A DNA stretch of 64,000 nucleotides from Flavobacterium lotistagni (GCF_011392125.1 NZ_JAAJBU010000001.1:124001-188000); one strand, 5' to 3'. Shown: positions 1-8,052, counted from the stretch's first letter. Program-made: numbers and translations. Notes: generated by a model from the sequence alone, not told the origin.

Positions 1-351
1 TAGCTTTATTCATAAGCAATCATTGGAATTTATCGGAAACCTCTGGAAATATCGGAATCATTGGAAATCTACTGCAATCATCCACAAAAAGCCCCATTCC
101 TTTGCTTCAGAATTAGTTCTTGTTTTGAATTGCAATCAAGACAAATGTACAAAACTACTTCTTAAAAAGTGAGCCCAAACAGGATGGAATTCTTATCCGG
201 GAAGTATAACTAAACCCTTCTGCCACAGCTCACTTCACTTCCCAAAAAACAATTAGCGAGTCATCGCAAATCTCCGCATGGCCTATCCAAAATCAATAGC
301 GATTGAAAACGTCGCCAAGCCATGCTATGTCTAATTTTTTAATCTAAAATC
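1..351. other. Gene-free left edge
   Basis: I see no credible gene on either strand. Bases 22-75 contain several imperfect GGAA-centred copies (TTGGAAT, ATCGGAA, TCTGGAAA), which may be a small degenerate repeat. The promoter of the downstream peptide gene should lie here, but I find no clear TAnnTTTG box. Confidence 0.5.
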
Positions 352-498
352 ATGAAAAAATCTATTGTTTTATCAGCTTTATTTTTGGCTTTATCTTTTT
401 CAAAAAGCCCAGTAAATTCATTGCAATCTTCAACAAAATCAACCGTTGAAATTGGAGGACAAAATGGTCAAATTCCAGTAAATCCACCTAAACCTTAA
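352..498 (+). CDS. Small secreted peptide (48 aa), possible signalling peptide
   Basis: A short open frame that starts at ATG 352 and ends at TAA 496-498. The N-terminus (MKKSIVLSALFLALSF) is a typical signal peptide: two lysines and then a hydrophobic stretch. The remaining roughly 30 residues are Ser/Thr-, Gly-, Gln- and Pro-rich and end in QIPVNPPKP. The gene lies 54 bases before a TPR-containing sensor kinase on the same strand. I know no named family for it. By analogy with secreted peptides encoded beside their TPR receptors, I infer that it may be exported and sensed by the kinase. That role is inference; the open frame, signal peptide and position are visible. Confidence 0.6.
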   Translation: MKKSIVLSALFLALSFSKSPVNSLQSSTKSTVEIGGQNGQIPVNPPKP

Positions 499-552
499 TT
501 TCAAATCAGGTTGAAATAATTCTAATCGAATTTATTTAGCTAACTTCGGGGA

Positions 553-2220
553 ATGGCACTTAAAAAGTTACATTTCCCGATTGTTATTTTATTCTCATTG
601 CTAATTCAATCTTGCGATTTTTCTTCTTCCAAAAAATTGCCTTTGGATAGAGGGAATGATTACAACAAAACTATTGAAACTGCTGAAAAATTTAAGCAGA
701 AAAATAAATTTGACAGTGCTTTCTACTATTTCAACAAAGCCAAAACCATTTGTGATGTTGATAATGAAGGTGAACAAATCATTTATGCGCTGATCCAAAT
801 GTCAAACATCCAACAAGTGTTGGGAGATTATTCTGGAAGTGAGGCAAGTGCCACCGAAGCTATAGATTACTTCAACAAAAAAGTAGATCCAAACTATCAA
901 ATAGCGATTTACAACCTTCTGGGTATCGCATATGAGGAACAATTAGACTATGACAATGCCGTCTTCTACTACAAACAATCCTTAAAACTTGCAACAGATA
1001 ATCTACAAGTTGCTATTATAAAAAACAATATCGCCGTAGTCAATATATCAAAGAAGCATTTTGACGCTGCAATTCAAATACTTAGGCCTTTAAAGGAAGT
1101 CAATGAAGTAGTAAAACATCCTGAAACCCATGCCAGAATTTTAGACAATTTAGGGTATTCCTATTTCAAGACAAATGCTCCAAAGGCTATTAGTTTACTT
1201 GAAGAATCATTGGCTTTAAGAAAAAAAACAGGCGACAATTTTGGCATGATTGCTAGTTATTACCATCTATCAGACTATTATCAAAATAAAGATTATGGCT
1301 TGGCTAAAAATTTTGCCCTTATGGCATACCAAACCGCAACTGAAATTAAAAGCGCGGAAGACCGGTTAGAATCGCTCAACTTATTGATTCGAATTGCTTC
1401 TGCTGAAGAATCAAAAAAATATTCATTGATTCACATTGCGCTCAATGACAGTATTAACAACGCAAAACAAATTGCCAAAAATCAGTTTGCTAAAATTAAG
1501 TACGATTCCAAAAAAGAGAAAGCTGAAAACCTGAGGTTGAAATCTCAAACTGAAAAAATCATTATCGCTTTTATCATTTTCTTAATTGTTGTCATTTTCT
1601 CCTTTTTATTAATTCGTTCCAAAAATAGGCGACAGCAGCTACTCTCTGCCTACGAAGCAGAAACTAAAATTGCAAAAAAACTGCATGATGAGTTAGCTAA
1701 CAATGTTTTTCATTCAATGTCTTTTTTGGAAACACAAGACATGAAAATTCCAGAAAAAAAAGAAGTTCTATTAGATGAATTGGAGAAAATATATCGTCAG
1801 GTTAGAAATATCTCAAAAGAAAATAGTGCTATTGACACCAGCGATAAATTTTACGCAAATTTGCTTGAAATGCTCTCTGACTTTAATAGTGATACCGTTA
1901 AGGTGATCATCAATAAGAATATGATAGATTGGAAAAAAATCCAGCCAGAAAAAAAAATTACAGTGCATAGAATTTTGCTTGAACTGATGGTCAACATGAA
2001 AAAGCATAGTAAGTGTAGCCTTGTCTATATTAGCTTTGAAGCCTTGGGCAATCAAATACAAATTACCTATTCCGACAACGGAGTTGGAATTCAAGACCCG
2101 CTTTTTTTAGCCAACGGACTCCAAAATGTGGAAAACCGTATTCAGGCCATCAACGGAACCATTAATTTTGAAACTAAAGCCGATAATGGTTTTAAAGTAA
2201 AATTTTTGTTCCCGAAATAA
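553..2220 (+). CDS. TPR-containing lipoprotein-type sensor histidine kinase
   Basis: A membrane sensor kinase of 555 residues. The N-terminus has a lipobox (LLIQSC, Cys21), so the sensor part is probably lipidated outside the inner membrane. Residues about 50-290 contain TPR-like helical pairs (for example IYNLLGIAYEEQLDYDNAV). One membrane segment lies at about 334-354. The cytoplasmic part has a HisKA_3-type dimerisation motif with the phospho-acceptor His378 in KKLHDELANN. An HATPase domain follows, with an N-box (ELMVNMKKH), a G1 box (DNGVGI) and a GLQNVENRI segment. It is followed after 11 bases by its response regulator. An extracytoplasmic TPR sensor next to a small secreted peptide gene suggests peptide or protein sensing, which is inference. 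Confidence 0.88.
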   Translation: MALKKLHFPIVILFSLLIQSCDFSSSKKLPLDRGNDYNKTIETAEKFKQKNKFDSAFYYFNKAKTICDVDNEGEQIIYALIQMSNIQQVLGDYSGSEASATEAIDYFNKKVDPNYQIAIYNLLGIAYEEQLDYDNAVFYYKQSLKLATDNLQVAIIKNNIAVVNISKKHFDAAIQILRPLKEVNEVVKHPETHARILDNLGYSYFKTNAPKAISLLEESLALRKKTGDNFGMIASYYHLSDYYQNKDYGLAKNFALMAYQTATEIKSAEDRLESLNLLIRIASAEESKKYSLIHIALNDSINNAKQIAKNQFAKIKYDSKKEKAENLRLKSQTEKIIIAFIIFLIVVIFSFLLIRSKNRRQQLLSAYEAETKIAKKLHDELANNVFHSMSFLETQDMKIPEKKEVLLDELEKIYRQVRNISKENSAIDTSDKFYANLLEMLSDFNSDTVKVIINKNMIDWKKIQPEKKITVHRILLELMVNMKKHSKCSLVYISFEALGNQIQITYSDNGVGIQDPLFLANGLQNVENRIQAINGTINFETKADNGFKVKFLFPK

Positions 2221-2231
2221 CCCGACAACAT

Positions 2232-2897
2232 ATGTATAAAAAGGTTCTAATAGCAGAAGATATCGATGCCAACAGTATGGCGATTGTCCATACCCTAGAA
2301 GAACTTGAAATCTTAGAGGTTGACTATGCGAAATATTGTGATGATGCCTTGCTAAAAATAAGAAAAGCCATAAACGACAAATGTCCTTTCGATTTGCTAA
2401 TTAGTGACCTATCTTTTAAAAAAGAACACCGAATAGAAAAAATCGAGACCGGAGAAGATTTGATTACTCAAGTAAGGTCAATACAACCTAATATTGATGT
2501 AATTGTCTATTCTGTTGAAGAAAAATCCTATCGCATCCGATCCCTTTTTGAAAACCTTAAAATCAATGGGTTTGTCAATAAAGGCAGAAAGAGTATTGGC
2601 GAATTAAAAACTGCTATTCATGCCGTTGCCGATGGTAAAGAATACTTATCTCCTGAATTATCATACATATTAAAGGATAAAACCATTCATGAAATTGATA
2701 AGTACGACGTAAAAATAATCCAGCTTCTTTCAAAAGGAATGCAACAAGATGAAATTGAAACCGAGTTTAAAACCATAGGCATTTCTCCGAACAGCAAAAG
2801 TGCCATTGAAAAAAGAATCAGCAAACTCAAGGATTATTTCAAAGCCAACAATAATGTACACCTGATTGCCATTGCCAAAGACCTAGGCATTACTTAA
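2232..2897 (+). CDS. LuxR/NarL-type response regulator
   Basis: Response regulator of 221 residues. The receiver domain occupies about residues 1-135: an acidic pair in LIAEDID, the likely phospho-acceptor Asp in LLISDLSF, and the conserved Lys in GFVNKG. The C-terminal 70 residues form a helix-turn-helix of the LuxR/NarL sort (LLSKGMQQDEIETEF, SAIEKRISKLKDYF). It is co-transcribed with the kinase upstream and is very probably its partner. A perfect 16-bp palindrome begins 38 bases after its stop codon, ahead of the next operon, and is a candidate binding site. Confidence 0.88.
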   Translation: MYKKVLIAEDIDANSMAIVHTLEELEILEVDYAKYCDDALLKIRKAINDKCPFDLLISDLSFKKEHRIEKIETGEDLITQVRSIQPNIDVIVYSVEEKSYRIRSLFENLKINGFVNKGRKSIGELKTAIHAVADGKEYLSPELSYILKDKTIHEIDKYDVKIIQLLSKGMQQDEIETEFKTIGISPNSKSAIEKRISKLKDYFKANNNVHLIAIAKDLGIT

Positions 2898-2935
2898 ACT
2901 TTATCATTTTAAATTACTTAAAAAATAATTGCGCT

Positions 2936-2951
2936 TTACGGTTTTCCGTAA
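2936..2951. promoter_or_regulatory. Perfect palindrome, candidate operator
   Basis: TTACGGTTTTCCGTAA: two 6-base arms around a TTTT centre. Its midpoint is 29-30 bases upstream of a TAAGTTTG -7 box (2973-2980), a suitable place for an activator. No long T-run follows, so a terminator is less likely. The adjacent response regulator is the natural candidate to bind it. Confidence 0.5.
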
Positions 2952-2972
2952 GGATAGGATTTCTATTGGATT

Positions 2973-2980
2973 TAAGTTTG
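2973..2980 (+). promoter_or_regulatory. TAnnTTTG -7 promoter box
   Basis: TAAGTTTG matches the Flavobacterium -7 consensus TAnnTTTG and lies 26 bases before the ATG at 3007. I see no good -33 TTG at normal spacing, which fits a promoter that needs an activator at the palindrome just upstream. Confidence 0.5.
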
Positions 2981-3006
2981 GGTATTAATCTTAAAAATTA
3001 AAACTT

Positions 3007-3162
3007 ATGAATGACAAATGGGAATTTTACCAAGATCCATCCGGCAAATGGAGATGGAGAAGAACCGCTTCAAATGGTTCTATTGTTGGAGCTTCAACAC
3101 AAGGTTATGTTAACAAATCCGATTGCATTGAAAATGCAAGGCGAAATGGATATAAAAATTAG
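3007..3162 (+). CDS. DUF1508 (YegP-like) small protein
   Basis: 51 residues from ATG 3007 to TAG 3160-3162. It begins MNDKWEFYQDPSGKWRWR and continues with a Gly-rich turn, GYVNKSDC and a final helix. This is the single-copy DUF1508/YegP pattern (aromatic FYQD, WRWR, a Ser/Gly loop, then a helix after SK/SD). The molecular function of the family is not established. It is the first gene of a tightly packed operon; the next gene starts 6 bases after its stop. Confidence 0.75.
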   Translation: MNDKWEFYQDPSGKWRWRRTASNGSIVGASTQGYVNKSDCIENARRNGYKN

Positions 3163-3168
3163 GGCAAA

Positions 3169-3399
3169 ATGGAATATAAAGTTATCCCATTTGTTGCCTC
3201 AATTGACCCTAAAAAGGGAACACCTGAGCATGTTGCCGAACAATTAGATTCGCTAATAAAAATATATACTAGCGATGGCTGGAAATATATAAGACTTGAA
3301 AGTGTGACCACTTTTGTCCAACCTGACAATGGATGTTTTGGATTTGGTGCAAAACCAGGATATACTACTACTAGACAAATGGTGGTATTTGAAAAATAA
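3169..3399 (+). CDS. DUF4177-like small protein
   Basis: 76 residues with the pattern of small DUF4177-type proteins: an initial strand MEYKVIPF, a helix with EHVAEQLDSLI, then GWKYIRLESV and a final strand QMVVFEK. The insert DNGCFGFGAKPGYTTT is Gly-rich and contains a single Cys. The biochemical role is unknown. It sits between the DUF1508 gene and a YidD-like gene with gaps of 6 bases and 1 base, so it is almost certainly co-transcribed with them. Confidence 0.65.
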   Translation: MEYKVIPFVASIDPKKGTPEHVAEQLDSLIKIYTSDGWKYIRLESVTTFVQPDNGCFGFGAKPGYTTTRQMVVFEK

Positions 3400-3400
3400 A

Positions 3401-3700
3401 ATGAAGCATTTTATTCTGAAATTCATTCAGTTGTATTGGTTAATAATACCTGAAGAGAAAAGACGGAAATGCATTTTTAGAAAATCATGCTCCAAATATG
3501 TATATGAAATCGCTAAAAACGAAGGATTCATTAAAGGCGTATTTGCTTTTCATTTCAGATATAAAAATTGTAGATCTGGGTTTGAACTATTTAAAGACCC
3601 TATGAACAATCATACAAAAATGCTTCTTCCATCAAAAAAAGTAATTGAAAACGATGATATCGCGGAAAGACTATTAATTCTAGAAAACTATAAATCATGA
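3401..3700 (+). CDS. YidD-like small protein
   Basis: 99 residues, started at ATG 3401, one base after the previous stop. An earlier in-frame ATG at 3314 would overlap the previous gene by 86 bases and adds unrelated residues. The core LKFIQLYWLIIPEEKRRKC followed by SCSKYVYEIAKNEG and FIKGVFAFHF resembles YidD (membrane protein insertion efficiency factor): an amphipathic helix, C-x(4-5)-SCSxY, then a G-x(3)-G helix and a final Cys. It is diverged, and the usual His-Pro after the last Cys is missing. A role in membrane insertion is therefore only a suggestion. Confidence 0.55.
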   Translation: MKHFILKFIQLYWLIIPEEKRRKCIFRKSCSKYVYEIAKNEGFIKGVFAFHFRYKNCRSGFELFKDPMNNHTKMLLPSKKVIENDDIAERLLILENYKS

Positions 3701-3903
3701 AAAAATACTACGTAAACAAAAATGCACAACCAAACGGTGATCATGAAGTACATGATCAAGATTGTCCGGATCTGCCTATTGCGGAAAACAGGAAATACTT
3801 AGGAGAATTCTCCAACTGCAAAGCTGCTGTTGCCGAGGCAAAAAAGACCTATTCAAAATCCAATGGCTGCAAGACCTGCTCTAAGGAATGCCATACTTCA
3901 TAA
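3697..3903 (+). CDS. Small Cys/His-rich protein
   Basis: 68 residues; its ATG overlaps the preceding stop in an ATGA junction. It has no signal peptide. Its conserved-looking residues are HEVHDQDCPDLP, YLGEFSNC, then GCKTCSKECH, so it could bind a metal such as zinc. The order H-x(3)-C ... Cys ... Ala-rich helix ... C-x2-C-x3-C-H resembles Ada-like zinc-binding mini-domains. A second small protein with a comparable YH-x(4)-C pattern is encoded near the end of the same operon (7837-8052). Function unknown. Confidence 0.6.
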   Translation: MKKYYVNKNAQPNGDHEVHDQDCPDLPIAENRKYLGEFSNCKAAVAEAKKTYSKSNGCKTCSKECHTS

Positions 3904-3911
3904 CCTAGATC

Positions 3912-4967
3912 ATGGAACTCAACATTCAACTCAAATCGTTGGCTGACAAAATTCATCAGCTCAAGGATAAAATTGAAACGGAAGAATCAACAAAACACGC
4001 TTTTGTGCTTCCGCTGATTAACATTTTGGGCTATGACGCATTCAACCCTACCGAGGTCGTTCCTGAGTTTACCGCAGATTTAGGCTTGAAGAAGGGCGAA
4101 AAGGTAGATTATGCCATTTTCCAAGACGGTGTTCCCATTCTGATTATTGAGTGCAAAAAATGGAGTGAAAATTTATCGGTTCACAATTCGCAGCTTTTCC
4201 GTTATTTTCATGTGACCAAAACACGTTTTGCACTTTTAACCAACGGCATAACCTATCAATTCTATACTGATTTAGACGAGAAAAACAAAATGGATCAAAA
4301 GCCATTTCTGGAATTCGACATCACCAATCTCAAAGACAACGTCATTGCTGAAATAGCCAAATTTCACAAGTCAAGTTTTGATGTAAACAACATCGTTACC
4401 AATGCAAGCTCTTTAAAATATATCCGAGAAATCAGAAAGCAAATCAATGATGAATTGACCCATCCTTCTAATGAATTCGTAAAACTTTTCGCCAACAAAG
4501 TTTATTCGGGAAGATTGACTGAAAAAGTCATGGAAGAATTCAAAGATTTGGTGCAAAGAGGATTCAATCAATTCATTAGTGAAAAAATCAATGACCGATT
4601 GAATGCTGCCCTTAGTAAGGAAGCACAAAAACAAAACGAAGAACAAATCGAAACTATACCTGAAGACAATCGTGTTTTCACCAGCGAAGAGGAACTGGAA
4701 GGTTATAGAATCATTGTGGCTATTCTCAGGAGAAAGTTACCCACCAAAAGAATCGTTTATCGCGATACCCAATCCTATTTTGGGGTTCTATTAGACGATA
4801 ATAACCGAAAACCATTGTGCCGATTACACCTAAACGGCGGCAAAAAATACTTAGGGTTATTTAATGAAAATAAAGCTGAAGTCAAACAACCTATTCAATC
4901 CATAGACGACATCTACTCTTTTGAAAAAGAGCTGTTGGAAACTGTGGCTATTTACGAAAAAGAATAG
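3912..4967 (+). CDS. HSDR_N-type PD-(D/E)XK nuclease-like protein
   Basis: 351 residues. The N-terminal 160 residues match the type I restriction HsdR N-terminal nuclease fold found in stand-alone proteins. The motif is visible as Asp66 (KVDYAIF) followed by Glu80-Cys-Lys82 (IIECKKW), the D-x13-E-x-K arrangement, with a preceding ESTKHAFVLPLINILGYD. A helical middle part and a C-terminal strand-rich part (about 260-340: IIVAILRRKLP, YFGVLLDDNNRKPLCRLHL) follow. There is no helicase or methylase partner, so classical restriction is unlikely. The gene is 8 bases after the small Cys/His gene and 2 bases before the DUF4236 gene. Substrate and target are unknown. Confidence 0.75.
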   Translation: MELNIQLKSLADKIHQLKDKIETEESTKHAFVLPLINILGYDAFNPTEVVPEFTADLGLKKGEKVDYAIFQDGVPILIIECKKWSENLSVHNSQLFRYFHVTKTRFALLTNGITYQFYTDLDEKNKMDQKPFLEFDITNLKDNVIAEIAKFHKSSFDVNNIVTNASSLKYIREIRKQINDELTHPSNEFVKLFANKVYSGRLTEKVMEEFKDLVQRGFNQFISEKINDRLNAALSKEAQKQNEEQIETIPEDNRVFTSEEELEGYRIIVAILRRKLPTKRIVYRDTQSYFGVLLDDNNRKPLCRLHLNGGKKYLGLFNENKAEVKQPIQSIDDIYSFEKELLETVAIYEKE

Positions 4968-4969
4968 GT

Positions 4970-5209
4970 ATGGGCTTTAGATTCCAAAAAAGGATTAATC
5001 TCGGCAAAGGCTTAGGGTTAAACATAAGTAATTCTGGCATTTCACCTAGCTTAAGAACCAAGTCAGGAAGTATTAGCTCCAAAGGGTTTTCTGTAAAAAC
5101 AGGAATTCCCGGGGTGTCTTACAGAAAATCGTATAAATCGAGTGGATGCTTATTATTAATTGTTCTCTACATCAGCCTAGGCGGAATCATATTCAAAGCA
5201 CTACTATAA
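4970..5209 (+). CDS. DUF4236 protein with C-terminal membrane segment
   Basis: 79 residues. The first 55 match DUF4236: MGFRFQKRINLGKGLGLNIS, then NSGISPSLRTKSGSIS and a TGIPGVSYRKS ending. Residues about 58-78 form one hydrophobic segment (CLLLIVLYISLGGIIFKALL), so it is likely anchored with the Gly/Ser-rich part in the cytoplasm. The function of the domain is unknown. The start is 2 bases after the nuclease-like gene. Confidence 0.75.
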   Translation: MGFRFQKRINLGKGLGLNISNSGISPSLRTKSGSISSKGFSVKTGIPGVSYRKSYKSSGCLLLIVLYISLGGIIFKALL

Positions 5210-5222
5210 AAACATCAAAAAA

Positions 5223-5630
5223 ATGGAAAGCAACATCATGACTATTGAATTGAAAAGTCATTTTCTCCGATTATATCAGATGGCATTAACCGATGATTCA
5301 TTTAATATTTTAGAACTGCAAATGCTTTATCATCTGGCTGATGACAGAGGAATTCCAAGAGAAGAATTAGACCGATTGTTTTTAAATCCTGTCGATCATC
5401 AATCAGCAATTCCAGAAGATTTAAACATGAGGATTGAGTATCTCTATGATTTGACGCGAATCATCTGGGCAGATCAAAAAATCACCGATGACGAGTTGGC
5501 TACTTTAAAAAAGTATTGCAAAAAGTTTGATTTTCTGGATGACAACATTGATGATTTGGCCAATTATCTCATTGATTGTGTGCAAAAAGGAATTCAAAAA
5601 GAAGAAATAATTAATCTTTTAAAGGCATAG
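5223..5630 (+). CDS. TerB-like helical protein
   Basis: 135 residues, all helical and acidic. It has no signal peptide. Two similar halves each carry helices ending in acidic turns (ALTDDSFNILELQMLYHLAD; IIWADQKITDDELATLKKYC), the layout of TerB-family domains. TerB proteins occur with stress and phage-related operons and are thought to bind metal or membrane partners. A second in-frame ATG six codons in (MTIELKSH) could be the true start. It is followed 3 bases later by a coiled-coil membrane protein that may be its partner. Confidence 0.6.
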   Translation: MESNIMTIELKSHFLRLYQMALTDDSFNILELQMLYHLADDRGIPREELDRLFLNPVDHQSAIPEDLNMRIEYLYDLTRIIWADQKITDDELATLKKYCKKFDFLDDNIDDLANYLIDCVQKGIQKEEIINLLKA

Positions 5631-5633
5631 GCG

Positions 5634-6899
5634 ATGAAATCACTACAACAACTATTCAGTCTCAAAAAAATAGAACAGCCTGAAGAAAATGCTATTGTGG
5701 AAGTAGAAGAAGACAGAGAGCAAATTAGAATTACTTACTATCAAAGTGGGTTCGCGGCCTCAGTTAAAGCCAGCGGAAAGCCAATTGTCTTGAAGGCCTG
5801 TTTACAAAACTTATATAATAGTTTTGAAGACCAATGCCGCAAACAAAAACTGGAACAAGACCGGTTAAAACAGCCCTTTAGAGAAGAACAAGAAAAAAAT
5901 AGAACTGAACTCAGAAAATGCGAAACCGCCATTGGAGTTTACGAGAAAAAAGAGCAGGAAATCAACGAAAACATTAATCAGGTTAAGCGTGATATTGTTG
6001 AGGTCAAACACAATCCCGACAAATTCATAGAACACGGAAAAGGACTCAAAGCACAATTCAATGTGGGGTTGGTCGTTTTGTTGCCCATCACTCTCTATCT
6101 ATTGGTTTTTTATGTATCGGCTTCCTACTCTGCCTTTTTTAAAGAGTTCTCCGATGACAGCTTATCGGCGGCAATATTTGATGCAAATGCCTTGACCAAT
6201 TCTTTCAAAGCAAGTTGGTTGGAAGGCGTTCTAGTGATTACGATTCCTTTTGTTTTTATGGGATTAGGCTATGTAATTCATATGCTCCAAAAAGGCAAAG
6301 GCGTCAAAAATGTCCTTAGAATAATTGCCTTGTTCATTACCACTTTTTTGTTTGACGGACTACTAGCCTATCAAATAGAAAGAAAAATCTATGAGTATAA
6401 TAAAACTCCTGATTCCTTACCATACAACTTGAATATAGCTTTGGGTCAATCTGAATTTTGGATGATCATCTTTGCCGGTTTTGTGGTTTACATTATCTGG
6501 GGATTGGTCTTTGATTTTGTGATGAAAGAATACGAGAATTTAGATAAGATAAGGGTATTCATCCGCTCCAAAAATGAAGAACTAATCAATCTTGAAAAAC
6601 AAAAACAGGATAATGATAATAAAATCAATGACTTTAAACAGCAAAGCATTACAATCAATGGAACCATAACCTTGTTGCAAAATAAAATTGATGGATTTGT
6701 ATTTCCAGTTAAGGAATACTTGCATTACCACCATCAATACAAAGAAGGTTGGTATCAAGCCATCAATACTGAAATTGCACTACCTCATAAACAAAAAACA
6801 GAACTGCTCGAAAACTGCGAACAACTCACCACTGAACATTTAAAAGAATTGAATTTGGTGGATCCAGATTACCAACATCTGGTTTATTCGAAAAACTGA
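5634..6899 (+). CDS. Membrane protein with two coiled coils
   Basis: 421 residues, not a family I recognise. Residues about 60-140 are a charged coiled coil (long runs of E, K and Q). Hydrophobic segments follow at about 143-163, 200-220, 228-246 and 278-298. A second coiled coil lies at about 305-350 and a soluble tail ends the protein. A membrane scaffold with both coiled coils in the cytoplasm fits this layout. The small gaps to the TerB-like gene upstream (3 bases) and the vWA-like lipoprotein gene downstream (4 bases) suggest the three products act together across the membrane. Confidence 0.6.
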   Translation: MKSLQQLFSLKKIEQPEENAIVEVEEDREQIRITYYQSGFAASVKASGKPIVLKACLQNLYNSFEDQCRKQKLEQDRLKQPFREEQEKNRTELRKCETAIGVYEKKEQEINENINQVKRDIVEVKHNPDKFIEHGKGLKAQFNVGLVVLLPITLYLLVFYVSASYSAFFKEFSDDSLSAAIFDANALTNSFKASWLEGVLVITIPFVFMGLGYVIHMLQKGKGVKNVLRIIALFITTFLFDGLLAYQIERKIYEYNKTPDSLPYNLNIALGQSEFWMIIFAGFVVYIIWGLVFDFVMKEYENLDKIRVFIRSKNEELINLEKQKQDNDNKINDFKQQSITINGTITLLQNKIDGFVFPVKEYLHYHHQYKEGWYQAINTEIALPHKQKTELLENCEQLTTEHLKELNLVDPDYQHLVYSKN

Positions 6900-6903
6900 C
6901 ATC

Positions 6904-7800
6904 ATGAGAAAATTAAACCTATTAATTGTCTGCCTTACTGTTACTTTATTTTTCTCTTGTAAAAATGATGAAGTAGCACCTGCAATTCCAGCCGTGAAAG
7001 ATCACTCAAACAATCTCAATATTAGTATTCTTCTGGATCTTTCTGACCGAATAAGTCCGAGGAAATATCCCAATAAATCCATGGAATATTACCTTCGAGA
7101 TGTGGGCTACATCAGTTCCGTTGCTGAAGCTTTTACCAATCATTTGAGGAATAAGAAAGTGCGCCAAGTCAATGATAAAATGCAGCTCTTCTTTGATCCT
7201 GCTCCGTTGAACCCAGAAATTAATGCCTTATCAAAAGCACTAAAAATAGCTGTTGACAAAAACAATGTTTCAAAAGAGTTCATCGATAAAATCAAAAAAA
7301 CTTATGCTTCAGAACCTCTGAAAATATATCAGTTAGCCATTGATGACGATTACTACATTGGTTCGGATACATGGAAGTTTTTTCAAAATAAAGTGAATGA
7401 TTATTGCATTGAGAATAACTACAGAAACATTCTAATTGTACTGACAGATGGCTACATATATTATAAAGACTCCAAAATCAAAGAGAACAACGCAACCACC
7501 TATCTTACGCCTGAAGTTATTAGAACTAATGGACTAAACACCTCCGATTGGAGCCAGAAAATGAGAAGCCAAAAATTAGAGTTTATCAAAGCCAACAATG
7601 ACTTATCTGATCTGGAGGTTTTAGTTTTAGGAATTCATCCTGACCCCAAAAATCCTTATGAAGAAGAAGTCATTAAAGCTTACTGGGGAAATTGGTTCAA
7701 GGCAATGAAGGTGAAACGATACGAAATCAGAAATGCAGACATTCCATCAAATATGGATCAGTTAATTCAGAATTTCGTATCAAAAAACAACCTTAATTAA
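6904..7800 (+). CDS. vWA-like lipoprotein
   Basis: 298 residues with a lipobox (LFFSC, Cys19), so exported and lipidated. The segment ISILLDLSDRIS (Asp45-x-Ser47) resembles the first metal-site motif (DxSxS) of von Willebrand A domains, although the second Ser is Arg. NILIVLTDGYIYY supplies the later T-D-G strand. The long middle part is mixed alpha/beta (LKIYQLAIDDDYY). A protein-binding vWA-type role is plausible but the metal site is incomplete. It is 4 bases after the coiled-coil membrane protein gene. Confidence 0.6.
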   Translation: MRKLNLLIVCLTVTLFFSCKNDEVAPAIPAVKDHSNNLNISILLDLSDRISPRKYPNKSMEYYLRDVGYISSVAEAFTNHLRNKKVRQVNDKMQLFFDPAPLNPEINALSKALKIAVDKNNVSKEFIDKIKKTYASEPLKIYQLAIDDDYYIGSDTWKFFQNKVNDYCIENNYRNILIVLTDGYIYYKDSKIKENNATTYLTPEVIRTNGLNTSDWSQKMRSQKLEFIKANNDLSDLEVLVLGIHPDPKNPYEEEVIKAYWGNWFKAMKVKRYEIRNADIPSNMDQLIQNFVSKNNLN

Positions 7801-7836
7801 CTACTTTTATTTTCCGATACCAGTAAATAAACAAAC

Positions 7837-8052
7837 ATGATAAAGAAATTTTTATTGGTTCTCATTGTAATAGCCACTACTTCTTTTCGAAGTCTCGAAA
7901 CAGAAGTATTCATTTGTGGAAAAACAGGTGCTAAAAAATACCATCTCGAAGAATCATGCCGTGGTCTGAACGCCTGCAAACATGAGGTAATAAAAGTGAC
8001 TAAAAGTAAAGCACAATCCTATGGCTTGACTTTATGTGGCTGGGAAGATTAA
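7837..8052 (+). CDS. Small secreted Cys/His protein
   Basis: 71 residues with an N-terminal signal sequence (MIKKFLLVLIVIATTSF). The mature part carries FICGKTGAKKYHLEESCRGL, then NACKHEVIKVTKSKAQSYG and LCGWED. The YH-x(4)-C ... C ... A-x(3)-G-x(3)-C-G pattern looks like a small zinc-binding module of the sort found beside nucleases. The gene follows the lipoprotein gene by 36 bases and precedes the DNase I-fold gene by 20 bases. Function unknown. Confidence 0.65.
   Translation: MIKKFLLVLIVIATTSFRSLETEVFICGKTGAKKYHLEESCRGLNACKHEVIKVTKSKAQSYGLTLCGWED

Noticed and set aside
2936..2951. Palindrome as a terminator of the response regulator gene
   Set aside because: No T-run follows and a promoter box lies 30 bases on, so an operator is more likely; a terminator role is not excluded.
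3011..3247. Open frame overlapping the DUF1508 gene
   Set aside because: It is in another frame of a clear DUF1508 gene and overlaps the next gene; its product looks random.
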